A stretch of DNA of 47,676 nt from Paenibacillus popilliae ATCC 14706 (GTDB lineage Bacteria > Bacillota > Bacilli > Paenibacillales > Paenibacillaceae): contig NZ_BALG01000038.1 in NCBI RefSeq assembly GCF_000315235.1, positions 1 to 47,676 of the forward strand, written 5' to 3'. Within the stretch, counting starts at the first letter, position 1. Every line of letters starts with the position of its first letter. The translations under genes and the position numbers were made by a program. Positions 20,097-29,040 of the stretch are shown in pieces. The notes below the pieces were generated by a model. That model made no database searches and was not told the DNA's origin. It worked only from the letters and a program-made list of their open reading frames with translations.

Positions 20097-20242
20097 AATA
20101 AATAAAACGGCCGGCAGGGAATCCTCTCGCGGTGCCCAATCGGGCATCTGCTTCTCCTCATTGTCCCCCTGTTTCCTGTGCCCCGGATGCGGATGAAGAC
20201 CCGCTTCCACTGTGCTGAGGCAGCTGATTTTTTAGCTTGCCA

Positions 20243-20272
20243 GGAATAAGCCGTTCTATTCTTTTCCATACT
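20243..20272 (+). promoter_or_regulatory. Sigma-G/F-like promoter of the penicillin-binding protein gene
   Basis: GGAATA (20243-20248), an 18-nt spacer and CATACT (20267-20272). This is close to the forespore sigma-G consensus TGAATA / CATACTA. B. subtilis pbpG, the positional equivalent, is a forespore gene, which supports the reading. The leader would be about 50 nt long. Confidence 0.5.
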
Positions 20273-20331
20273 GGGAAATAACATAAATGGATGTCAATCG
20301 AGCGGGAAATCGGGAATAAGGAGGAGTCAGC

Positions 20332-22386
20332 ATGGATCGACGCCGCACACCAACCAAGCAGCGCAAGCGGCTTCGCTTGCTGCTGATTAGTTCCAGCGCC
20401 GCCTTCGTCATGGCGATCGGCGTGGCTGCCTCCGTGCTCGGTTACCTCTATGTAAGCGATCTGCCCGTTATCGCGACCGAGCAGGCCTCCCGGATTCTGG
20501 ACGGTCAAGGCGAGCTTCTGACGACGCTGTCACCGGGACAGAAGCAGCAGGTGCACGTCCCCTTGAAGGATATGGCCGAGGACCTGGTGCACGCGACGCT
20601 GGCTACAGAAGATCGGCAGTTCTATCACCATCCCGGGATCGACGTGAAGGGCATTGCACGGGCAGCGCTCGTCAATCTGGAGAACATGTCCACGCGACAA
20701 GGAGCCAGCACATTGACCCAACAGCTGGCGCGCAATCTGTATTTGAGCCATGAACGGACATGGAAGCGGAAGGTAAAAGAAGCGCTGTATGCCATGCAGA
20801 TGGAGATGAAGTACACCAAGGACGAGATTCTCGAGATGTATCTGAATCAAATCTATTACGGGCATGGCGCCTATGGGATCGAAGCGGCGGGGCGGCTCTA
20901 CTTCGACAAGTCGGCCCGCGATCTGAACTTGGCGGAGAGCGCCGTACTGGCGGGCATTCCACGCGGCCCTGTCTATTATTCTCCCTTCCTGCAAATGAAA
21001 AATGCGAAGGATCGGCAAAAAACCGTGCTGAACGGCATGGTCGAGACCGGGTATATCTCGCAGGAGGCAGCCGACAAGGCCTACCACGAGATGCTCGCCT
21101 TCCGGCCGCATACGGAACGCCCGGATACGCTCGTCGCCCCCTACTTCCGCGATTATGTACGGCGGGAGCTGACTGATCTTGGCATCCCGGAAGTGGCGGT
21201 CGACGGCGGGGGCCTGCTCGTCTATACGACGCTTGACGCCCGGGTGCAGCAGGCGGCCGAGGAAGCGGTGGCGAAGCAGATTTCAGCGGAAGGAGAACTG
21301 CAGGTGGCCCTTATCGCCATTGATCCCCGCAACGGGTACATCAAGGCGATGATCGGCGGCAATAACTACCGCCTCAATCAATACAATCGCGTATTCACGG
21401 ACACACGCCAGCCGGGCTCGACCTTCAAGCCGATTGTGTATCTGGCCGCCCTGGAGGAGAAGGCAATCACAGCGGCGACCCACTTCGTAAGCGAGCCGAC
21501 GGCTTTTCCTTATGATGACGGGCGGCAGGTGTACCGGCCGAGCAACTATGGCAGCAAGTATCATGGCGACATCGATCTCCGCCAGGCGATTGCCGCCTCC
21601 GACAACATCTATGCGGTTCATACGTTCATGCAGATCGGTCCCGACAAGGTCATCTCGCTGGCACAGCGGCTCGGCATCAACGGAGCGATGAAGCCGCTCC
21701 CGTCCTTGGCACTCGGCACCTTCCCGGTCAGCCCGTTCGACATGGCCGCCGCCTACGGCGTCTTCAGCAATGAGGGCAAGCGGGTCATCCCGCGCGCGAT
21801 CCTGAAGGTTACGGATCCGACTGGCCGAATATTGTACGAAGCGCCGCCAGTGGAGGCGGAGCAAGTCGTGAACCCGGCGGAAGCTTACGTGATCACCAAT
21901 CTAATGGAGAGCGTATTCGAAGCGGGCGGGACCGGCAACCGCGTCTCACCGGTCATTAAGCGGCCCGTAGCCGGGAAGACGGGCACGACCGATGCCGACG
22001 CCTGGATCGTCGGCTACACCCCGGAGATGTCGACCGCAGTATGGGTCGGCTACGATAGGGGCAAGAACATCTCGCTGACCGAATCGCACAAGGCTTCGCC
22101 GATCTTCGCCGAGTTCATGGAGAAGGCGCTGCACAGCGTGCCGCCCAAAATTTTTACGGTGCCGGATGATGTGGTCAACCTCTATATTGATCCGGATTCA
22201 GGACAGCTCGCCAAGGAGAAATGTCCGGGCAAGCGGCTGGAGACGTTCGTCCAAGGGACGGAGCCGACGGAATGGTGCGGCCTGCATCGTTCGACGAAGC
22301 CGGACGCGGTGCCGGAGAAGCCGATCGAGAAGGGGCCGGAGAAGCGCTCGTGGTGGCAGCATTTCAAGCGCTGGTGGACCGGATAA
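20332..22386 (+). CDS. pbpG: Class A penicillin-binding protein (transglycosylase/transpeptidase), PbpG-like
   Basis: A 684-residue bifunctional peptidoglycan synthase anchored by one N-terminal membrane segment (about 16-40). The GT51 glycosyltransferase domain has the catalytic Glu93 in ATEDRQFYHHPG and QGASTLTQQLARN. The transpeptidase domain has Ser363 in PGSTFK, the S423-D-N425 motif and K549-T-G. A C-terminal extension ends with WWQHFKRWW. AAGGAGGAG lies just before ATG. The position beside speE-speB and ywhD is that of B. subtilis pbpG, which makes spore wall with partly redundant partners. The sporulation role is inferred from this synteny and the promoter. Confidence 0.93.
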   Translation: MDRRRTPTKQRKRLRLLLISSSAAFVMAIGVAASVLGYLYVSDLPVIATEQASRILDGQGELLTTLSPGQKQQVHVPLKDMAEDLVHATLATEDRQFYHHPGIDVKGIARAALVNLENMSTRQGASTLTQQLARNLYLSHERTWKRKVKEALYAMQMEMKYTKDEILEMYLNQIYYGHGAYGIEAAGRLYFDKSARDLNLAESAVLAGIPRGPVYYSPFLQMKNAKDRQKTVLNGMVETGYISQEAADKAYHEMLAFRPHTERPDTLVAPYFRDYVRRELTDLGIPEVAVDGGGLLVYTTLDARVQQAAEEAVAKQISAEGELQVALIAIDPRNGYIKAMIGGNNYRLNQYNRVFTDTRQPGSTFKPIVYLAALEEKAITAATHFVSEPTAFPYDDGRQVYRPSNYGSKYHGDIDLRQAIAASDNIYAVHTFMQIGPDKVISLAQRLGINGAMKPLPSLALGTFPVSPFDMAAAYGVFSNEGKRVIPRAILKVTDPTGRILYEAPPVEAEQVVNPAEAYVITNLMESVFEAGGTGNRVSPVIKRPVAGKTGTTDADAWIVGYTPEMSTAVWVGYDRGKNISLTESHKASPIFAEFMEKALHSVPPKIFTVPDDVVNLYIDPDSGQLAKEKCPGKRLETFVQGTEPTEWCGLHRSTKPDAVPEKPIEKGPEKRSWWQHFKRWWTG

Positions 22387-22567
22387 GGCATCGAGCAGAG
22401 GCGATCGGACACTCATCCTAAATACGCAAGATGAAGAATATCCGGACGCCCTGCGTGCTCCTCTTTTGGAAGTGCCGAAAATTAACGTGCGCCCGATTCC
22501 GCTGTAATGACTCCACAGTACGTCAGCGGAAATCGTAGGCCTGGGACGCCACCTACGCTGCAACACA

Positions 22568-22609
22568 CAAAAAGACCTGTCCCCTCAAGCATGCAGGGAT
22601 ACAGGTCTT
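22568..22609 (-). terminator. Terminator of ywhD
   Basis: AAGACCTGTATCCCT pairs with GGGGACAGGTCTT on the minus strand and is followed by a T-run, 9 nt after the ywhD stop. The stem could also serve the convergent plus-strand gene, but that side has only an interrupted T-run. Confidence 0.8.
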
Positions 22610-22617
22610 CTTCTCGT

Positions 22618-23118
22618 TTATGCAAGCTTCGACTTCAATTCCTCCGATGAACGCTCCCACCATTCCGCATTATGGGTCATCAGCAGCTCGCGCAGCGCAG
22701 TCTTCTCTTCCGCGTTAAGTCCGTCTACAATGACGCGGCGCTTCATCGCGTAATCCATATTGTTCACATGCTCGGCAAGAATTTTCCAGCCGCGACTGCC
22801 CTCTGTATCGATGAGCATCTCGCAGGCGGCGACTCCGCCATAGGATGTTCCTTCCGCTGACCGATCGACCGCAACCCACACGATCCAGCAGCGGCGGCCA
22901 TTTCGCACATCCTCGCGATTCAGGGAGAACTTGATGCCCCGCTCCACCTTGCTCTTGGCATGCATGGCCCCCATATCGATGTATGCCCGGCCTTCGTCAA
23001 TGATGACCGGAGAGACATTGTTCAAATCGATGCTGCCGGCGCCAAATCCTGTATGCTTAGTGCCGCTCACGACATTGAGCGCAAGAGGCTTCTTCATCTT
23101 CTTATCGGAAGATTCCAT
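22618..23118 (-). CDS. ywhD: YwhD family protein
   Basis: A 166-residue soluble protein recognised by its position next to pbpG, speE and speB and by YwhD-like sequence (LNVVSGTKHTGFGAGSIDLNNVSPVIID). The function is unknown. No membrane segment, signal peptide or cofactor motif is visible. The ATG at 23118 has GGAG 8 nt upstream; the frame could start at a GTG three codons earlier. It is transcribed away from the M1 peptidase gene. Confidence 0.85.
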   Translation of the reverse strand: MESSDKKMKKPLALNVVSGTKHTGFGAGSIDLNNVSPVIIDEGRAYIDMGAMHAKSKVERGIKFSLNREDVRNGRRCWIVWVAVDRSAEGTSYGGVAACEMLIDTEGSRGWKILAEHVNNMDYAMKRRVIVDGLNAEEKTALRELLMTHNAEWWERSSEELKSKLA

Positions 23119-23255
23119 TCCGCACACTCCTTCCTCACCCGATGCTCCTGACTGCGGAGAGGCCGGGTATCAAAATCATTTTCATTTTAGCTAATATTCC
23201 GCAAAAAGCCAACATATACATGCCATAGAAGCTTGTCAACGGGAGGTAAAATCGT

Positions 23256-25232
23256 ATGACCCGACGCAAATATTATCGTCCACTGCTCTGGATCGCTGCA
23301 CTTCTCATCGTAAGCTCCATCTTGTATGTCCGCTACTGGTCTTCTGGGTCGGTCCCTTCCCTCGGTTCGGACATGCCGAAGAACATCGCTATGGAGCCTG
23401 TTACTCCGCAGAACGTCGAGTCTCCAGCTGCAGAAGTGCTAAGTGAACGTATCGTTGAATATCATATCAATGTCAGATTGGACGAGTCCGCTCATCTGCT
23501 TCAGGGCGCCCAGACCGTAACATGGATTAACCCAGGCAAAAAAACGGTGAACGAGCTCTACTTCCATCTGTATCCGAATGCATTCGAGTCCCCGGACACG
23601 ACCTTCATGCGGGAGTCGGGCGGCAGGATGCGGGAAGACACCATGCCGGCGGACGGATACGGCGGCATGAGTTTAACATCGCTGGAGACGACCGACGGCA
23701 TGTCCTTAATGAACCGGATTCAATATGTCCAGCCCGATGACGGCAATGCAAAAGACAAGACACTTATGAAAATTCGGCTTCCTCAGCCGGTCAAGAGCTA
23801 CGAGAAAATTACGCTCACCATGAACTTCGAAGTGAAGCTGCCCAAAGTATTCGCCCGTATGGGGTATGCGGATGATTTCGTCATGGCCGGCCAATGGTTC
23901 CCCAAGCTGGTTGCTTATGAGAAGGTCGGGGTAAGGGGCCATTCGGCCGAAGGCTGGAATCTGCACCAATATCATGGCAACTCCGAGTTTTACGCCAATT
24001 ATGGTATTTACAGCGTCAAGATTCAGGTTCCCGACACGTATACCGTCGCGGCAACCGGGTTCCCTACGAAGACACCGGTATTGGTGAACGGCCGCAAGAC
24101 GTATCAATTCTATGCAGATGATGTTCATGATTTCGCGTGGGCCGCCTCACCGAACTTCATCTACGTAGAGGAGCCATTCTCATCGTTAAATGTGCCAGGT
24201 GTGCGCATCAAGCTCTATCTCGATCCGAAGCATGAGAATTTGAAGGAGCGATATCTGTTTGCGGCGAAGGCCGCGATCTCCAAGTTCAGTGAATGGTATG
24301 GTTCGTATCCGTATTCGACCCTATCCATCGTCGTGCCGCCCAAGGCGGCCAACGGCGCGGGCGGCATGGAATATCCTACGCTTATCACCGCCTTCGGAGC
24401 GGAAGACGACAGTCCGGGCTACAATCTGGAACGAACCGTCGTTCATGAAATCGGACACCAATATTTCTACGGGCTGCTCGCTTCCAATGAATTCGAGGAA
24501 GCATGGCTGGATGAGGGCCTCACCTCCTATGCCGAAGACAAGCTGATGGAGCATGAATTCGGAGTCGCTCCGAATCTGGCCGTACAGGGGAGCTATATAA
24601 CGGACCCGGCTCCGCTCAAGCTGGTGGCGTGGGGATACAAAGACCACAAACATTATGCCGAAAATGTGTACATGCGTTCCAAGCTGGTTCTGCTCGCCAT
24701 CGAGAAGCAAGTCGGCGAAAAGACGATACGCCGCATCATGCGGACGTACACGCAGAGGTACCGCTTCAAGCATCCGACGACCGCAGATTTCCAGCGCGTC
24801 GTCGAGCAGGTTACCAAGAGGAAGTGGAACGATTTCTTCAACCAATATATTTACGGGAACCAAATGGCGGACTTCGCTGTCGAGGGGATCGATACCCGCG
24901 TTGTGGACAGCGAGGGAACCTCCCGCTATGAGGCTACGGTTCACATCGTGAAAAAGGGGGCTGATTATCCGAGCGTACCGATTGTATTCCACTTCGCGGA
25001 TAGCAACACCACCCGCAAAGTGTGGATCGGAGACGGTGAACGTATGCAGTACCGGATCAGCCATACGGCGCCACTGGACTGGGTCATGATCGACCCGCTC
25101 TATACGATAGTCGTGGAGAATAAGCATATCAACAATTATATGAAGGCGCATGTGGAGGAGCCCATCCGCACCCGCGTCAATCTGTCCATCGTCAAATTGC
25201 TTGAAATGATCTCGAATGCAATAGGGTGGTGA
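23256..25232 (+). CDS. Membrane-anchored M1 family metallopeptidase
   Basis: A 658-residue protein with one N-terminal membrane anchor (about 8-26) and an outward-facing zinc aminopeptidase-like domain. The exopeptidase-type motif is GGMEYPT (about 369-375). The zinc site is H397-E-x-x-H401 with the third ligand E420 in EEAWLDEGL, the M1 spacing. A C-terminal helical and beta segment follows. GGGAGG lies just before ATG. The next gene, a multi-pass membrane protein, starts 6 nt after the stop, so the two are an operon. The substrate is unknown. Confidence 0.9.
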   Translation: MTRRKYYRPLLWIAALLIVSSILYVRYWSSGSVPSLGSDMPKNIAMEPVTPQNVESPAAEVLSERIVEYHINVRLDESAHLLQGAQTVTWINPGKKTVNELYFHLYPNAFESPDTTFMRESGGRMREDTMPADGYGGMSLTSLETTDGMSLMNRIQYVQPDDGNAKDKTLMKIRLPQPVKSYEKITLTMNFEVKLPKVFARMGYADDFVMAGQWFPKLVAYEKVGVRGHSAEGWNLHQYHGNSEFYANYGIYSVKIQVPDTYTVAATGFPTKTPVLVNGRKTYQFYADDVHDFAWAASPNFIYVEEPFSSLNVPGVRIKLYLDPKHENLKERYLFAAKAAISKFSEWYGSYPYSTLSIVVPPKAANGAGGMEYPTLITAFGAEDDSPGYNLERTVVHEIGHQYFYGLLASNEFEEAWLDEGLTSYAEDKLMEHEFGVAPNLAVQGSYITDPAPLKLVAWGYKDHKHYAENVYMRSKLVLLAIEKQVGEKTIRRIMRTYTQRYRFKHPTTADFQRVVEQVTKRKWNDFFNQYIYGNQMADFAVEGIDTRVVDSEGTSRYEATVHIVKKGADYPSVPIVFHFADSNTTRKVWIGDGERMQYRISHTAPLDWVMIDPLYTIVVENKHINNYMKAHVEEPIRTRVNLSIVKLLEMISNAIGW

Positions 25233-25237
25233 ATCGA

Positions 25238-26059
25238 ATGAAAGCCAATATGAGTCATGGTCTGTCCTGGGTGAAGGAGCATATCTATATCGTAGTCATC
25301 CTCTTCTTATATCAATTATTATGGGGCTTCTTCGTCTATCGCTTCATTGACAGCGCGGTGCTTCCCGCCCTGCAGCGTTATCCCGATCCCGCGCCGACCG
25401 AGATGACGGCACGGCTGTTCCTGGCGGAAAGCCAGTTCCGTCTGATGAAGACGAACGATTACTTGCCCTTTCTATGGACGTTGGCCGCCTTTATCTTCAT
25501 CCGCCTGCTGCTGACGCCATTCATCCGGGCCGGCGTACTTTATTCAATGGCACGGCAATCCGGGTCGGGGCTCGCTTTTTTCGAAGGAATCAAATCGATC
25601 TGGAAGCCGATGCTGCTCCTCTACTGGCTTGAGGCCTTGCTTACCGCGCTTCCTGCCTACTGGTTCATCCCACATGCCATGCATCAGTTCGCGGACCGTC
25701 CGACACTGGCGGCCGTGATGACCGACATCGTGCCTTACGCTGCCCTGTGGCTGCTGGGCGCGTGGGTTGTCCGCCAGTTGTTCCTGTCGATGCAGTTCGG
25801 GGCCGCCTCGGAGCTCCCTATCCTGCATGCCATCCTACAAGGGATTCGACGCATGGCTCCGCTGTTGGGCTTGTCCGCTATATTTACCGGCATTGCCCTA
25901 CTGTCCGGTCTTCTGTTCACCGCAGCGGCCATGTTCTGGACCGGGCTGACGGCGCTTATTCTGCAGCAGGCGTTCCCTGCCGTCCATACACTCCTCCAGT
26001 TATGGGGATTGTCCTCCCGTTATTCAGTATGGCAGCAATCGGGGACGGAGGTGAAATAA
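25238..26059 (+). CDS. Multi-pass membrane protein of unknown function
   Basis: A 273-residue protein with about five or six hydrophobic segments (roughly 14-36, 73-95, 115-135, 155-180, 205-235). It has no catalytic motif I recognise. The ATG at 25238 has GGTGG 7-8 nt upstream; GTG codons at 25226 and 25229 overlap the end of the peptidase gene and are less likely. Tight coupling to the M1 peptidase suggests the two act together in the membrane. A strong bidirectional terminator follows. Confidence 0.75.
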   Translation: MKANMSHGLSWVKEHIYIVVILFLYQLLWGFFVYRFIDSAVLPALQRYPDPAPTEMTARLFLAESQFRLMKTNDYLPFLWTLAAFIFIRLLLTPFIRAGVLYSMARQSGSGLAFFEGIKSIWKPMLLLYWLEALLTALPAYWFIPHAMHQFADRPTLAAVMTDIVPYAALWLLGAWVVRQLFLSMQFGAASELPILHAILQGIRRMAPLLGLSAIFTGIALLSGLLFTAAAMFWTGLTALILQQAFPAVHTLLQLWGLSSRYSVWQQSGTEVK

Positions 26060-26115
26060 GGCGAGAGGAGAGGCTATTTCTGTCCAAATTAGAGGGTAAT
26101 CCTTGCTCTGAAGTC

Positions 26116-26168
26116 AAAAAAAACTTGTCCAATTCGTCACACCGTGGCGGCTTGGGCAAGTTTTTTTG
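26116..26168 (+). terminator. Bidirectional terminator
   Basis: AAACTTGTCCAA pairs with TTGGGCAAGTTT, with a T-run to the right and an A-run to the left, so it works on either strand. It ends the peptidase/membrane-protein operon. Confidence 0.85.
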
Positions 26169-26189
26169 GTATTTATGGACAAAAAGTAT

Positions 26190-26218
26190 TTGTCAAAGCA
26201 AAAAAGGTTTGTTACAAT
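26190..26218 (+). promoter_or_regulatory. Promoter of the c-di-AMP riboswitch transcript
   Basis: TTGTCA (26190-26195), a 17-nt spacer and TACAAT (26213-26218), a good sigma-A promoter. It starts a leader of about 225 nt. Confidence 0.8.
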
Positions 26219-26295
26219 AAGTCTTAGATTTATTACAACTTTGTCATGAAAACCGCAATATTCTTGTATTTTTGTTACATATCATTGAACCTAAA

Positions 26296-26440
26296 TCTTA
26301 AAAAAGAAGGCCGAATTTCCGGATGTTCGGAAAGCGGGGGAACCAGTTTTTAGGGTGAATTGATCTCATTCGCTTCGATCAGAGATCATAGGGGACCTTC
26401 AACCGAACCCTCCAGCTAACCTCGCAGGCAAGGAAGGGGC
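26296..26440 (+). promoter_or_regulatory. c-di-AMP riboswitch (ydaO/yuaA type)
   Basis: The conserved ydaO blocks are present in order: ATGTTCGGAAAGCGGGGGAAC, TAGGGTGAAT, ACCTTCAACCGAACCC and CAGCTAACCTCGCAGGC. The aptamer lies between a sigma-A promoter and an NlpC/P60 hydrolase, a classic ydaO target class. There is no T-run between aptamer and gene, and the ribosome binding site GGAAGGGG follows the last conserved block directly. Control may therefore act by hiding the ribosome binding site rather than by termination. In known cases high c-di-AMP turns these genes off. Confidence 0.9.
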
Positions 26441-26448
26441 TTTATCAT

Positions 26449-26922
26449 TTGAAGAAGAAGCTGGTAACTGCTGCATTGGGGCTTGGCCTCCTATTCTCTT
26501 TCAGTGCAGGCAGCGCATTTGCAGACACGAAGATGGATTCGACGATTGACGATTTGCTAGGAATTTCCTACACGTATGGCGGAACGACAGCTAATGGTTT
26601 CGACTGTTCTGGTTTCACGAAGTACGTATTCGACAAATTCAAAATTGATCTGCCGCGTTCGTCTTCTTCCCAATTCGAAGTGGGCGAGAAGGTTAGTAAG
26701 AGCGACCTTCGACCTGGCGACCTGGTCTTTTTTGACACTAGCGGCGGCAATGGCGTATCGCATGTCGGCATCTATGTTGGAGACGGCAAGTTCGCCCATG
26801 CTTCGACGAACAAAGGCACATGCATTGATGAGTTGAGCATGGATTATTACGAAAAGCGTTATGTTGGTTCTCGCCGCGTCATGAGTGAGAAGGAATACAC
26901 TGCCTACGTTACGGAAGAATAG
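26449..26922 (+). CDS. Secreted NlpC/P60 peptidoglycan endopeptidase
   Basis: A 157-residue precursor starting at TTG, with GGAAGGGG 9 nt upstream. A Sec signal peptide covers about 1-25, with probable cleavage after SAFA. The mature protein is a bare NlpC/P60 domain with the catalytic Cys in FDCSGF, His in SHVGIYVGDG and the third polar residue His in FAHAS. It would cut between D-glutamate and the diamino acid in wall peptides. It has no LysM or SH3 wall-binding domain. The c-di-AMP riboswitch links wall opening to osmotic and potassium state. Confidence 0.93.
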   Translation: MKKKLVTAALGLGLLFSFSAGSAFADTKMDSTIDDLLGISYTYGGTTANGFDCSGFTKYVFDKFKIDLPRSSSSQFEVGEKVSKSDLRPGDLVFFDTSGGNGVSHVGIYVGDGKFAHASTNKGTCIDELSMDYYEKRYVGSRRVMSEKEYTAYVTEE

Positions 26923-26956
26923 AATAGTACTGCAATCATTTTTATATTGGTTACCT

Positions 26957-26998
26957 AACCCGATGGGAAGCGAATCATCGCTGCTTATCGGGTTTTTA
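26957..26998 (+). terminator. Terminator of the NlpC/P60 gene
   Basis: AACCCGAT pairs with ATCGGGTT around an inner GAAGCGA/TCGCTGCTT hairpin, followed by a T-run. Confidence 0.85.
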
Positions 26999-27098
26999 CA
27001 TTGCCCTGTCCATGATTTCTCCCATTTTGCTGCAATGGGGGGAACTTAATTCTGAATTTGGAGGAACGAGGGTCCAGCTTCCCCTTCCTTAGATTTGT

Positions 27099-27125
27099 AG
27101 ACTGCCTTGTCAAGCAAGGCAGTCT
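27099..27125. repeat. Perfect 11-bp inverted repeat
   Basis: AGACTGCCTTG and CAAGGCAGTCT are inverted around a 5-nt loop. It lies about 60 bp beyond the stop codon of the minus-strand coiled-coil gene and may help end that transcript, although no T-run follows on either strand. Confidence 0.5.
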
Positions 27126-27187
27126 GCTCGGGCCGACAGTGCTCTTGGTTTACTACCCTGCTCGTCTATTTTCAGTTAGACCGGCAA

Positions 27188-27601
27188 TTATTCACCATGA
27201 TGTTCCATATTTCGATGTTTCTCGTGGAACAGTTTGCCTTCCTTGACCAACTTCTCCCTCAACTCTTGTCGAATCTGCTTGCCGGTCTTGCCTTCCGTTG
27301 CAATGCCATGCTTCTTCGCAAGCAGCTGTATTTTTTTCTCGTACAGCGATTTCATCTGCTGCTGCAATTCTTGCATTTGCGTCTTGATCTGTTCCAATTC
27401 CTTGTCCGTATCGGCTGCTTGCCCGTTACCGGTGCTGCCCTTATCCGCCGCGTTCTTCGGCTGTGCCGTATCCGACAAGACCTGCCCAAAAGGCAGCCAT
27501 TGGGCCGCTTCATTGGCGCTTCCCGCTTCTGCCGCGACCGGTGAGGCGAGCAGCAGAAGCATGAGGGTCGTCCATGCTGCTACAGTTGAAGTTCGCTTCA
27601 T
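27188..27601 (-). CDS. Small secreted coiled-coil protein, unknown function
   Basis: A 137-residue precursor with a Sec signal peptide (about 1-24, ending PVAAEA). A linker follows, then a Gln/Lys-rich coiled coil at about 62-95 (ELEQIKTQMQELQQQMKSLYEKK) and a basic His-rich tail. AAGGAGG lies 8-9 nt before the ATG at 27601; the longer frame to 27649 has no such site. I do not recognise a family with a known role. It lies about 100 bp downstream of the DUF4097 gene in the same direction. Confidence 0.7.
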   Translation of the reverse strand: MKRTSTVAAWTTLMLLLLASPVAAEAGSANEAAQWLPFGQVLSDTAQPKNAADKGSTGNGQAADTDKELEQIKTQMQELQQQMKSLYEKKIQLLAKKHGIATEGKTGKQIRQELREKLVKEGKLFHEKHRNMEHHGE

Positions 27602-27704
27602 GAGTATCCACCTCCTTATGCCGAAGTTGGTACTAGTATGTTCATCCAACCTGAAACAAAACTGAAAGGAAGTTAAAACTTTGTTCAGACCGAATATGAA
27701 GCGA

Positions 27705-28751
27705 CTAGTTCCCCAATGTGAAGTCCCCGGAACGAGTTCGGACCTTCAGCATCGTTCCACCATTGCCGAATGCCCCACGTACCGTATGGCCATTCTTGTC
27801 TTGCTCCTCGTAACGTACGCCGTCCCAACGAATACGTCCGCTACCCGAGTTCCCGCTGAAGTCTATCTCCAAATCTGTCGGCTCTTTGGTTAGGCTGACG
27901 GTTACATTGCCGCTGGCCGCCTTCAGATCCGCATCGTCCCGCAGCTCATCCGCTTCAATCGTAATGTTGCCGGAGCCCGCTTCGCCGTTCAGCTTTGCAT
28001 GTCCGTCCGACAATCTCACATTTCCGCTGCTCGTACGGAAGTTCAACACGTTGGACTCATACTTCTCCACTCGAAGCTTGCCGGAAGAAGCCGTAGCTTC
28101 CATCTCAACCGCTTCGATATCTTGAATGCGGATATTGCCGCTCTTCGTCTGAACAGTGAATGATTCGGCATGAATGTCCCCCGTCGCAATATCTCCTGAT
28201 CCGGCATGCAGCGTGGCGGTCCGTGCTCCAATCCCGTTCATGCCGATGTTGCCGCTTCCCGTGCTTACTTCCATTAAGACACTATTGAGACGTTCCGCTT
28301 CGACATTGCCGCTCCCTACCGCGACTTGAAGCCCGTTCCATTGCCGTTCAGGCAGTTCAACCGTCAGTTGGACATCGAAAATAGGAACGCCGAACTGCAT
28401 GCCCTCAGGCAGCTGAACACTCAATTGAAGCGTCTCTCCCTTCGAGGCCACCTTCAAGTCAATACTGTCCGCATCATAGCTGCTGAACCTGCCATGCAAG
28501 CGGGCGACAATATCGTCTGTGCTGCCGGGCAGCAGTCGGACATCCACGCTTCCGGTCTTGACGGCTACGTTCTTAATCCCGGCCGTATCAATCGACTTCT
28601 CGATATTTACCTCCTTGGTCGCCGCGTTGAGCAGACTGTCTCCCGCCTGTGAGAGCCATTCGCCAGACTTCTCCGCCATAGCAGGATTGAACGTGCATAC
28701 AACTCCGATGATTCCGGCAATGATTAACAATATCCCGAAAACTTTTCTCAT
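27705..28751 (-). CDS. DUF4097 family protein, LiaG/YvlB-like repeat protein
   Basis: A 348-residue protein with an N-terminal membrane anchor or signal (about 1-25), followed by a repetitive beta structure. Short units with SGSGN, GSGD, SSGN or SSGK recur about every 19-22 residues from about 143 to 300 and predict a stacked beta-helix or beta-solenoid. DUF4097 proteins are annotated as putative adhesins, and LiaG belongs to a cell-envelope stress operon in B. subtilis. No liaFSR genes are adjacent, so a stress link is not supported here. AGGAG lies 7 nt before ATG. Confidence 0.8.
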   Translation of the reverse strand: MRKVFGILLIIAGIIGVVCTFNPAMAEKSGEWLSQAGDSLLNAATKEVNIEKSIDTAGIKNVAVKTGSVDVRLLPGSTDDIVARLHGRFSSYDADSIDLKVASKGETLQLSVQLPEGMQFGVPIFDVQLTVELPERQWNGLQVAVGSGNVEAERLNSVLMEVSTGSGNIGMNGIGARTATLHAGSGDIATGDIHAESFTVQTKSGNIRIQDIEAVEMEATASSGKLRVEKYESNVLNFRTSSGNVRLSDGHAKLNGEAGSGNITIEADELRDDADLKAASGNVTVSLTKEPTDLEIDFSGNSGSGRIRWDGVRYEEQDKNGHTVRGAFGNGGTMLKVRTRSGDFTLGN

Positions 28752-29040
28752 ATTCTTCTCCTATAATCGCCCGTTTTTGCAGATGAACACGCGGCCCCCT
28801 TATTGGTCTGCTTTAGTATATCACGATGAGCCGCATCCATCTCCGGCCCGACGAAGTAAACGAAACCCGACTTAGGTCCAGTTCATGGAAACCCATGGGC
28901 CGCCGAAGTATCGGCTGTTATGACCAAAGCAGAGGTTAAGGATGCAGTCCATGAAATCACGGATGAATACTTGATGGAGAAGAAAAGTTCGGATACGCTA
29001 AGAGGCAGAGTTGTATGCTCCGCCTCTGCTTCGTGCCGGT

